Part shown: positions 39,401 through 51,400 of the stretch, in pieces | Numbering within the stretch: the stretch's first letter is position 1 | Layout: every line of letters starts with the position of its first letter | Origin: Aphelocoma coerulescens | Lineage: Eukaryota; Chordata; Aves; Passeriformes; Corvidae | Direction of reading: 5' to 3' | NCBI RefSeq assembly: GCF_041296385.1 | Contig: NC_091020.1 | Span: forward strand, 34,545,001 to 34,609,000 | Length of the DNA stretch: 64,000 nt | Made by a program: the position numbers and the translations under genes | The notes under the pieces: model-generated | Told to the model about the DNA's origin: nothing | Database searches by the model: none | The model's input: the letters and a program-made list of their open reading frames with translations, nothing else

Positions 39401-42400
39401 AGCTGTGGCCATCAATTACTGCTTAATTTATTCCATTTAAAACAAAGCTTTTTTCTGGCCCTGATTATTTTCACTTAGTGACTTGTATTTCTTGGCCCAG
39501 TTAATTGCCTTTTCCACAGTTGGGGAAGGGTATCCTTGAGGCACTGAGTGCTTCCATGGCTTGTCTTGGCAGCTGCTGCATGGAGGGGGTGGCAGCTCCT
39601 GGTTCTTCCCATGCTTTCTGGGGAATAATTCCTTTTACACACAGATACAGTGTTCATGAAGGGGAAATTAATGTGGATTTGTGTGGTTGGGATGTGGAGG
39701 ATGAGCCACAGCATTGGGAGTGCTCTGAGTTGGCTGCAGGCTGCCATGGCCTTGCTGATGTCATGCTGAGCCATGTGAATCACAACCAGGGCAAAAAAAT
39801 GAAATCCCAATAACACCCCAGAGCCAACAGAACACTGAGTGTACAGGGCCATTCAGCTCAGGGAGAATATATCCATTATTCCTGCCACACATGCCCTCAT
39901 TGCTGCTTTCACTCCTTTTCATCCTTCCCCTTTGCTGCTTTATTTGTGTGCTTTGTAGTGCTGGAAATGACTGATTTTGTAATTTGATAAGGGTGGGAAT
40001 AATTTGTCACTCGTTTTGCACAAAGAGAGAAGCCCCTTTGGGCAGTAAAATTTTTATTGCAGCCCAGCTTGAAACTGTGTGTAATTATTGAGTGTGTGTG
40101 TGTGAGACTGATCTTCCCAGCTTTGGGTGTGCTTCTCGTGTGATCACAGGGAAATTACTGCAAAAAAACTGTGGGATTGAACATTAAGATTCCTCACTAC
40201 TGTGGTTTTTTAATTCTGGCTGGAATTTTCAAGTGTTTAAGGCATCCCTGTGTAACCATGGAATTATGATTTTTGGCTTAGTTTGCTGTGTGCTTCTTGT
40301 GGAAATGAGGAATTGGAGCCTTTGTCCAGTGCTGATCAGGAATGAAAAGTAAATTAATTTAATTTCTTTAAATGGAAGGAAAAAAAAAAAAAGCAAACCA
40401 AAACAACCCAAACCAGATGCTTTTTTCCCCCTGATGTTATATGAAAAGACAAGAGCTGGGTTTTTTTTGTCTGCTGAATTTCATATTCCTCATTTATGCA
40501 TTGCAGTATCCTGGGAATTACCAGCATTGCAATAGAGCTACTGCTCACAGAAAATCTACTTCAGCTGCAGCTTTAACAGAGTAAGATCTACAATGAGAGC
40601 TGCTCTTTTACATGATTTAATACCAATAAAAATTTATTTTAGTAGCCCTTTGGTTTAGAGAGATACAGATTTAATCATGGAGCTGCAGAGCTTCATTCTC
40701 TGATCATCTTGTCACATAATCGAGCCAGCTGAGGTAGGAAATTGGGAAATACACTTCCACAATCTTCTTTAAATCTCCAGAATTAAACTTTAATTTGTTT
40801 GTCCATAAAGTAGACCCTCAGTTGCTGCTAATTGTTGCAGCTACAAGCTGTAAATGGCTGTTGTAAATAATGTTTCACCCCACAGTAGTTCATGGAAGCC
40901 ATTCAGGTGTTAATTTTTACGCTCCTGCCGGGGCATGGTTCGAAATTTTACTTCAAGATATAAAATGCAAGCTCTCTTTTAAGATGTTACTAAACATTTA
41001 TGGCTCCATGCATGTGAATGATCAGCAAATAAAGCCCTGTTGCTGACTGTGGTTCCTAACTGGTCATTAGAGCCCACATGGAATGGCTCCATTTGCATAA
41101 TCCCAGAGTCCCCAGCTCAGGAGACCTTTAAGCACATCTGGGAGTGTTTGATGATCAGCTTGACAGCTTCAGTGGATTGTGAATTGTACCAGTTTGGCCA
41201 AATTTAGAAATAGATCCTCTGAGAGAAGGCACAACCAGCCCTCCCCCACCAGGTTCAGGAAAAATAAATTTTCCTCGAAGGAAAGTGAAGAAGATAAAAC
41301 TATTTATTTAACAAACACACGGGAAAGGAAAATGAGGTTAAATGGTAAAATCTTTCGCTGTGGAGGAAAAACCTGGGAAAGCATTAGAGTCCTCCCCTTG
41401 GTCTCCTCGGAGCTGGGGCTTGGCCCAGGGCCAGGCCCTCTGTGCCCAGTGGAAAGTCCTCCCGATGTGCTCTGAGGTTGAAAGCAGTCCAGTATAAAAG
41501 GGAGAAAATCCGGAATTCTAGAGAAGGAAAAGCAAGGTCCAACTCTCAGTCTCTCTCTGGAGAACCAGAAACTGAAACAACTGGCCAAAAGCTGACTGGA
41601 ACCCAGCAAGCCGGGTGCTTCCTCGCTCCCCTCCCCAGCTGGGAAAAAAACCCCTCCTATCTTTATGTGACCTTGAACAAGCTGCAAACTGCTTTGAGAA
41701 AGTTTTGCTCAGTTTTTTTTTTCTTCCCCCTCTCAGGCTCAGTTTAGAGGCATAGAAAGGCACAAGAATTAATTTCTGGGCATAGGCAGCGATATGGGAT
41801 ACACATCATAAGGTCACCCCAAGACAGAATGAAAGCTGGGTGCTCTGAAATCTGCATCTAGCCTATGGACAGGTCGGGGGGTCCCTTTGGAGAGGAGCCT
41901 TGGTGGCTGCTTGAAGTTCTCCTTGGGTGTCATCAAACCAGCGAGCTGTGGCTTTGAAGAGCTGTAGGGTTGGGTTTGAAATGACAGGGGTTGTGGCAGG
42001 AATGGGCAGTTCTTGGAAAAGAAAGGAGTGGGTTTGTGATTACTCCTCGAGACTGTTCTCCTGGGGCTCTCCTACCTGCAGGAACCACTGGGGATGGAAA
42101 TTGTCCGGACTGGGGGAATGTGAACTACAGTCACTGCTCACATCACAGACTGACAGAGAGGTTTGGGTTGGAAAGACCCTAAAATTCATCCAGTCCCACC
42201 CTGCCATGGCAGGGACACCTTCCTCTAGCCCAGGCTGCTCCCAGCCCCAATGTCCAGCCTGGCCTTGGGCACTGCCAGGGATCCAGGGGCAGCCCCAGCT
42301 GCTCTGGGGATTCTATCCCAGCTCCTCCCCACCCTCCCAGGGAGCAATTCCTTCCCGATATCCCATCCAATCCTGCCTCTTTTCAAGCAAAATTCCATCT

Positions 42401-45400
42401 GTAATCAAACCATTGGATGTAATCAATAAAACACAAAGTTAAGGGAGGCAAGTCTGGCTGTTCTGGTTTATGTTCCAATTACTTGGAGTTTTTTCCTCCT
42501 CTGGTGCTCAGCACACGCAACTTGTTCCTAAGAAAAAGATAAAATGAGTAAAAATTCCTACAAACAGTTAAAATATTAAACATCTGTTTGTATCTTCCAA
42601 GCTCTTTCATGTGCTGTGCAGTGGCAGCTGCAAGTTCAAGGGGAATTGGGAAGAGCCACGGTTTCACGAGTGCCTCTACCAAGGATTTACTGCAGGGAAA
42701 AAATGATAATTAGGCCTTTTTGTGGAATTTTTAAGTAGTGGTGTGAAAATTAAACCCAATCAACTACAGCATGGCTGAGGAGGAGGATGGGAAAGTGCTC
42801 GACAGAAGATGGGGATGAAGGGATTAGAGGAACCAAAAGGTTTCTATAAAGGTTGGAAGGAGCTTATAAATCTCTAATTTTGGTGTAAGTTTTCCCCAGT
42901 TTATGAACATTTGATGCCTCTGTCTTCTTTTAAATCAGTTTAAAAGTTTAATTTTTGCTGAATTTCAGCTCAGGTGTCACAGCAAATGGTGAAACCAAAG
43001 CCTGATTCTCTTCTTGCAGTCTTTGCATCACCTTTAAATGCATTAATTTTGCTCTTATTTGGTTTTTTTTGTTGTTTTTATTTTAGGGGGCAGCACTTAA
43101 ATACTTGCCAGCAATTGTCAATGATGTGAAATTAGTGTTTGATCCGAAGGAACTCAGGTGAGTAGAGTTAATTAAGTGTAGAGTGTTAATTTTATATAAA
43201 TCTTTATATAAAAATCTATAAAAAGTTAAAAAAGAGAAAAATAGATAGAATATTAACATTAAAACATAAAAAAAATTAAAATATAAAAATATTTTTATAT
43301 AAATGCTATATATTTATAGGTATGCTATATGTAAATATATAAAAATATATACTGATGATACAGTGAAATATGGATCACCTGAGAAATTTCATCCCTTTGC
43401 TCTTATTACATTTTTTTGGTCCCTTGCAGATATTTTAAGGGTTACACAAAGGGCCTGGTTTGTTTTTTTTTTTTTTGAGATAACATGTGTACAAACTTTG
43501 CAGTACAAATGATGCAGCAAGAATTATCATAGGTCAGGCAACTGCCATCAAAACTCTTCAGCTGGACCATGATGCTTCACTCTTTCAAGTATAAATTTGA
43601 TGTAAATAATGAAATAATAAATAATTCAGTGAGCCCTGTTGCTGGATCAATGTCTCAGTAGCTCATAAACACTGCAGTGTTGTTAGTAAATAAAAAGGAT
43701 AGTAATAAGAAGATGTTTAAGGAAAAAAAAAAGCAATAGAGGAACCAAATAAAAACTGGTATTTCAGGAGAATTTTTAACTTGGAGAAAAATAGAATTTA
43801 ATTTTTCATGGTGCTGTTACAAACTAAAAAAAAAAAACCCAACATTTTAAATCGAATTTTTCTGCACAAACCCTTCTAAATTTTGTCTAGTTTTATTTCT
43901 ATGGTCTTGATATGTCAGAAGGTGGAAAAGAGAATTAAGTAGAGATAAAATAAATAAATATAATCTTAGTCTAACATTCCAGTGGCCTGAGGAATCTGCA
44001 TTTACCTTCTGCTTGCCTGGACTGTGAAGTGTTTTACATCTGCACTTCTCTGGACTTACGTTTGTAGAGTTTCTGGACTAAATGATAATTTTGGTATGTG
44101 ACAGCAAAAATTACTGGGGAAAGAGAAATGAAAATGCAGGACTTGGCCTGTTTTACCCCAAATACTACATTATTTCTCTGGTATTACCACTACAAATTGC
44201 AATTAAATACTGGGAGTACTGAAATTGAGGTTGCCTTATAATTAGCAGTGCAGTCTCAATAGGAAAAGCAAAGAACTCAAGATTTTAGGCAAAATTATTG
44301 AAAAGTCTTTTCAGTATTATCCTTATCCTAAAATGTGTCTGTTTCTGGGGTTTTTTAATTATTCATTTTTTTGTTGGTAGCTTACAATGTTAATTATCAC
44401 TTTATTTTTGGCATCCGTAATCATAAATGTGCTGATAGAAGTGAAGCACAGACATGGAAGATTTGAAACCTAAAACCTTAAATGAAACACAGAAGAAGAG
44501 TCTAAAACTGAGATAAAAGGGAGGGGACAAAAGAAATGACATCAAAAACTGAACAAATTTCTTCAAAACTATTCACGATTCTCTGATTTTGTTTTTTTAT
44601 GTCTCAAACAAATGGAGTCTGCTCAACCAAAAGCATGAAGTTGTGTGTCTGGTTCTTTATTCCTGGGTGTTTTTCCATGGTTGGGGGTGGGGATTTAATG
44701 GATTTTTCCTTTCCCTGTGTGTGCAGCAAGCTCTTCACTGAGTTCATCCTGAACGTGCCCGTGAGCAGACTGACCATCCAGAAGCTCTACTGCCTCATCG
44801 AGATCGTGCACAGCGACCTCTTCACCCAGCACGGTGAGCAGGCAGCATTCCAGGCCTCTATTCCCTGTCCCAGCCCTCTGCCTTGGCCTTCCTGCCATCC
44901 CAGGGGAGCCTGGGACACGTTAAGGGCTCTCCACTGGAAGCACAAGATTTAAAATCCTAATCCGAGGCTGGTTTGGGTGGGAAGGGACCTTAAAGCCCAT
45001 CCAGTGCCACCCCAGCTTGGGGGACACCTTCCACTGTCCCAGGCTGCTCCAATCCCTGAGACAGATCCCGTGCCATAAATCAAACCTCTCCTGATGGGAG
45101 AGAGTTCTTAAAGTCTTTGTCAGGAGTTAGTTCGAGAGACAAACGGGGACTTTCAGCTTTCACTGCTGCTAGCTAGTTGTTTATTAAGTCTTATCAGAGA
45201 AACAGAGTCACTAGCATGACCCAGACACAGCACAGAGCAGAGAATGCAGGAGAAAGCCCCATTATCAAGATTTACACAGCCTTTTAAAGATAATTTAACC
45301 AATGGTTACTATAAACGTACATTATTTTCACTTTCCTGCCAATTATTCAGTAACACAGCCAGGAACTGCGGAATTCTTTGTCCAGTCATCCCAAATTACT

Positions 45401-48400
45401 TTTACTGCAGAATGTGGAGTAATAGAAGAAGAAGGAGGAGGTTTGGAGAACAACAACAATCCTCCATTTTGATGTTTTTTACTCTTATCTATTTACTACA
45501 AAGAGAAGCCCAAAACCTCTGAATTTTTTACCCTGTGACAATCTTACATAGTAGTCTATCACCTAATTCACACCACTGTATTTCTAGTTCTTGTCTGATC
45601 GTTGGTAATTTTTTCCAAGGTTGGAGGTCAAAACAGTGTTGTTCAGGGGAGTACAAACCCTTCAAAACAGGCAGAGAAATATCCTCAGCACTCTGGGTTC
45701 CTACAAATCCTCATCCAGCCTTGCCTTGGACACAAGGAAATCCTAACTGACACTGCAGGTTACAAGTTTTTGCCTTCACTTCTTTACCATTTGTAATTTG
45801 GTATTTTAAAGGGGCACGAAGCAGCCGTGTTATTGGCCTCTGTTGTAGCTTTGTGTCGGGGTTTATCAAAAATCATTAATTCAGCTTTTGTGCTCAGTGA
45901 ACTCGGTGGGGGGGAAATGGAAGTTTTTGATGTCCTTCCTGCCTTGAAGCTGTTCCCTGGCTGAAGGAAAGCAGCACAGGAACCTTTCTGAGTGTGCTGT
46001 TCATCCATGCCTTATTATTTTCTCCTTTTGCATTAGTGGGCCAGTGAAAGATAAGTTCAAGCACTCATCCTGCCGATTTCCTGCTTTGAGGTGAAACACT
46101 TGATTCCTTTTCAGGCTGGCTGCAGGTTAAACTGACCCAAACAAAGTGTGTGTATGCTGTCAGGGAAGGTAATGAGGGAGCAAATAGGCACTGGTTCAGT
46201 GAGAAGGGAGATTTGAAAGGATTCTTCTCTCTGACCACAAAAGCCAGGATCGCTGAGTGCTGATAAAACAAATTTTTCTGGTTCCAATTTTAAAAAATCT
46301 CAGTGGATTGGCATTGTGGTGGTTTTATACCACTCTTAGAATCTCTGAAAAGCCAAGTTTACCAGCCGTGTCACCATGGTCTTTCTGCCTTAGAAATTTG
46401 GTAGAAACAGCAAGTCCAGACTTTACCCTCCACTTTTGAGATGATTTGAAATTATTCAGCCCTTAAGTGCTGCATTTTCAGGAAGAAAAAGGAGGAATGC
46501 AGGTGGAGTTGCTGGTGTTTGTTGGGACCTGGAGGAAATGGTGTCCCCAAGAATATTTTCATGTTTCCTGGCTAGAGCCGTGCATCAGTGTTACTCATTT
46601 GCTTCATTCATTCTCAGCTCACTGTGTAATAATTTTCCCTTCTCCTGGCTGCTCTCAGATTGCCAGGACTTTGGGGCAGAAGTCAGTAATATCAGGCATC
46701 ATCCTTTACTCTCTTGGGGAGGAAGAAATGGAGATAAGTCAGAGAAAACAAGGAATTATGAGTGTAAAACACACTCCTGAGAAAGGCTACAGGGGCACAG
46801 GGTGCATTTACCATATTGATCTTTGCCTTCCCTTATTGAAACAATTTCATTTTCAGAGGGGGAGGTAGGAATTGTGTGGGGCTGCTTTGTTTTTGAAACC
46901 TCACGCTCAAACTCAGCCCTTCAGGGTGCAGGGGATGGTGTGGTCCAACATTATTGAGCTCCCGAGAAATTTAAACAGATCTGTTTTAGTGGGAGGGTGA
47001 TTAATCAGGACTCAGGCTGGGTTTGCTGACAGAACAGAGCTGCTTAATGGCTCTTGGATCTTATCAGGAGGCTCCTAACCAGGGTTTTCCTGTCACTGCC
47101 TGTTAGGAATGTCTTAAATCCAACAGGCTTTGGTGGGGTTGGAATGGGGATTCCAGGCACGTGTGCTGACCCAAACCACTGTGGGATTCCCATGGATGTC
47201 TGGGGGTTTGATGTGCCAATAAATAAAGTGTGGCCTTAAAAGCTTCTCTTGCCACTGGTATCACAGAACCCCAGACTGGTTTGGGTTGGGAGGGACCTTA
47301 AATCCCACCCACTCCCACCCCTGCCATGGCAGGGACACCTCCCACTGTCCCAGGCTGCTCCCAGCCCCAATGTCCAGCCTGGCCTTGGGCACTGCCAGGG
47401 ATCCAGGGGCAGCCCCAGCTGCTCTGGGCACCCTGTGCCAGGGCCTGCCCACCCTCACAGGGAACAATTCCTTCCCAATATCCCATCTAAATCTCCCCAC
47501 TCTCAGCTTAAAGCCATTCCCTGTGTCCTGTCCCTCCAGCCCTTGTCCCCAGTCCCTCTCCAGCTCTCCTGGAGCCCCTTTAGGCCCTGCAAGGGGCTCT
47601 GAGCTCTCCCTGGAGCCTCCTCTTCTCCAGGTGAACACCCCCAGCTCTCCCATCTGTTCGTCATAGGAAAGGGGCTCCCATCCCTCTTGATCTTCTCACC
47701 ATAATTTTTCATCATGACCATTCTCTGAAGTTTGTGTCTGAAGCCCCAGTAGTGCTGGGAAGCCTTTCATAAATGCTCCAATTCACTCAAAAACAAATCA
47801 AGCCCCTATCCACAGCCTTTTTAAAATTTAGATTTTTCTCCCCCTTGCTCTGTGGGTAGGAGTTCATTACTAAAAGGTGGTTCCCTGCCCTTCCTGCTTC
47901 TCACTGATTCAGGAATTTGAAACTGATAAGGAATACTTCCATATAAACTGTCAGCTAATCCTGGATCCTGTTGCACAAATGAGATTTTCTTTTCTAAAAG
48001 CAATATGAGCTACAGGATTGTGGACTTGGGGAAGGCTGGCAAATGCACAGAAAATTTCATCAGCCCGTTTCTGGTGGAGAAAAAAGCTCTAATTCTGTGC
48101 TTTGAGAGGTCGAGGAAGATGTGTTTGTGTCTCCAGAGGAATTAAAATTCAAAATACTGAATTTGTGAAGCTTGAAGGATTTGGGGGTGAGAGGGAGTGG
48201 GTGTGTGAAGCAGTTTGTTAAAGCATTTTGCTGTAGTGATGTTGCTGAGTGATAGATGATTCCACATGAAAGCTGGAGAGCGTGAGACCTTGGATCAGAA
48301 TGGACTCTGGTGGTGGGGTTTGTGGATCTTAAAAAAAAAAGTAAAATATAGTTTTAAAATTTATTCATCTTTATAAACACAACATAAATATGAATATGTA

Positions 48401-51400
48401 GTAATTAGATAAATGTTTCCATTTAGAAGTAAATGCATATCTAAATAAATAACAATTATCCCTACCACAACATAATAACATAATATATATAATGTTATAT
48501 ATAATCTTCATTCCACCAATTAAAAATTAAGCAAAAAGGCATAAATACGATTTTTTCCTGAGTTGTGGAGCAGTTTAATAATAATTTAGTGCATATTTTC
48601 AGTACTCGTGGTTGGGAGTTAAAGGAAGTGTCCTGTCCTTGCAGATGTCAAGGTTTTGGTTTATGTAAACAGTGATTTGTCTGATTTGTTTTGTCCTGTG
48701 GAGTCGTTTGGATTCGCTGTTGCTTTGTTTTCCAAATGACTTCCAGCTAATTGCTAAGTGAGCTGTGGAGCTGCTGTGGTCTGAAAGAGAAAATCCAGGG
48801 ATTTTTCCGTGAGGAGTTTGAGTCTATTGAATATTAGTGACAACACCCAGCATTTATAAGAGTTCTTATTGTTCAATTACGACTCAACTCAGCTGTGTAG
48901 TGGAAACAAAGTTGCTGAGCAAAGGTTAAACTTTTTTGGCCACGTGAACGAAATGAACCATAAAATAAATGGATTTGTCAGTGTCCCAACAAACAGAATG
49001 TTTTTATTGACACAAATTTATGGTGTGAGTTCACCTTCAGCAGAGTTCCTGTGCCCGTTCATTGAAGGCTTTCCTTGGGTGCTGCTGATTGATAATTCCT
49101 GCTGAGCATCCTTTGATACAGATGACTATTTGATTGTCTGTGGCATTAAATCACCACGGGCTGGACTTTGCTCTAGAACAGATGTGGAATTATCATTGTC
49201 TGTGATCATTGTGCATCAGATCCTGAGCTGGCTTGTGGGCAGGAGCCAGTGTTCTGGACCATCAAGGTTCCCCATTGATCAGGGCTGGGAGGTGTTTGTG
49301 GCAGGCAGGGTGATGGGGGTTCTCCTTTCCTCCTCAGCGCTTCCTGGTAATCAACACCCAGTTGGTCAGCTCAGGGTTTTCCAAAATAGTTCATAGCAAA
49401 GATAAACTGAAGGTCTCATCTCCTTGTGGAGGATGTCACCACAGCACTGGATTGGCTGAAATACCACAGTCATGGAATGGTTTGGGTTGGGTGGGATCTT
49501 AAAGCCCATCCAGTGCCACCCCTGCCATGGCAGGGACACCTCCCACTGTCCTAGGCTGCTCCAAGCCCCAGTGTCCAGCCTGGCCTTGGGCACTGCCAGG
49601 GATCCAGGGGCAGCCCCAGCTGCTCTGGGCACCCTGTGCCAGGGCCTGCCCACCCTCCCAGGGAACAATTCCTTCCCAATCTCCCATCCAGCCCTGCCCT
49701 CTGGCAGTGGGAAGCCATTCCCTGTGTCCTTCACTCAATAGTCTCTCCTGTCAGGGAGTTGTGCAGAGCCAGAAGGTCCCCCTGAGCCCCCTTTTCTCCA
49801 GGCTGAGTCCCCCCAGCTCCCTCAGCTGCTCCTCATCGCCTTTGGGATGATTTTTTGGAGTGCCCAGCCCAATTTGTTTCCCCCCATGTTTATCACCAGC
49901 CCCAGGTGCTCCCAGGTGGGTGCTGAGGAGCTGTCAGCTCCACCCCAGGGACCAGAGTGTTCTGTGCTGGTTGTGTAATTCCAAACTAAGCATTGTGACA
50001 AATCAATTAGTTTTCCCTTTCTCAGAAATGCAGCTTGACTGCCTCCCCCATTGATCAGAGCAGCTCCAGACAGTGGAACTCAGAGGTGACTCAGATACTA
50101 AATTGATCTTTGCCCCCTCCCTACCAGTGGGGCTTAGCAGGGCTGTGAAGCATTCTCAAACCTTTAATCAGGGGCCTTTTAAGTTCTTAAAGACTGATTC
50201 ACCTCTCAGGCTTTGCCAAGACAAGTTCTGTGCCTTTCCTGGAGAGCTCAGCAGCTGGGCCTTGGGGTTCTTCCCCTCCCCTGCATTTGGGGACAGTTCA
50301 CGTTGCAGGACCCTTGTGCCCTGTGGGGTTTTGCTTAATCTGCTCTTTCCTTTCCATGTTAGCCCAAAATTCAGGGAGCAACAGATCCTGGAGTTGCACA
50401 AATGCAGAGGCACAAGGCTGTGATCACAGAGCATCTCTGGGGCAAATCTGCTCAACCAGGCTGGTCACTGGGCTGACATTTATATGGATAATTAGTAATT
50501 CATTCTGACCTGGTGCTTTCCTTCATGTAGGAACAGTCTTGAGTACTTCAGCAAGGAAGGAGATACTTTTTTTTTTAATAGGGGCAAATGGTCAAAGGTC
50601 GGAGCAGTTCAGAGGCAGAAGTTTTTAAGGTGAGGTGAGGTTTTGGTTGAAAAGCTGGAAGTTAATTTCTTTTTTCCTGATATTTTTGTGCCTTATGTAA
50701 GCACTGAAGCACATCAGCCCAAAGGCCCTGAAACCTGTGTTTGTAACCTCGTGTTTTGTGTGCAGACTGCAGGGAAATCTTGCTGCCAACAATGACAGAC
50801 CAGCTCAAGTATCACTTGGAGAGACAAGAAGATCTGGAGGCTTGCTGCCAGTTGCTGAGTAACATCCTGGAAGTGCTCTACAAGAAAGACGTGGTGAGTG
50901 CAGGGTGGCTCTGTGATGAGTAACACTTCACAGAAATTGTTTCAGTAAAGTGAATTAAGCAGGTAACTCCTGAAGCCTTAGAATTGTTATTTTTTTTAAT
51001 ACAACCTCCTAACCAGTCTCTTCTACCTCTTTTAGTTTTCCAGTGATGAGGATGTGTGACATCTCACACATCACATCCAGCACAGCGCTTCTTTTCTGAG
51101 GCACACCCAATGCAGCTTTTCTGGGATAGTGAATAAATAAATATCCTTAGGAGTTAAACCTTCCTCATTATTCTGCCCAGCCTCTTCCAGGTGGAAAATG
51201 TTTTGTTTTGGTGGGTTTTTTTTTTTTCATCCCATGGGCATTTTGGGAAATGTGCATTTGAGTTGAATTGTTGCTGGCACAGTTCCCAGATGTGCAGCAT
51301 GTGTAATATCCCTTTTTTTTTTTTTTTTTTTTTTTGCATAATAGTCTCTTTTTTTGTTTTCTCTTGACCTCAACAAATGTACAAATATTGGTGCTTTGCC

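Larger units (their letters stand above)
33569..43086 (+). other. DOCK1 intron w19 (9.5 kb, largest complete intron)
   Basis: Contains a CR1-like scrap (33760-33822), a truncated LTR (36041-36263), a 205-bp tandem duplication (38839-39248), a short GT tract near 40092-40104, a solo LTR (41185-41826) and a minus CR1 (42155-42400). A minus-strand open frame at 34083-34637 has no recognisable content. Long stretches in between look unique. Confidence 0.82.
44834..50765 (+). other. DOCK1 intron w21 (5.9 kb)
   Basis: Contains a CR1 interrupted by a solo LTR (44958-45735), two longer minus-oriented CR1 copies (47260-47690, 49469-49850) and an A/T-rich stretch with TATATATAATGTTATATA near 48480-48505. 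No exon seen. Confidence 0.83.

Noticed and set aside
41927..42442. 171-codon open frame on the plus strand
   Set aside because: Much of it is translated CR1 sequence (42155-42400).
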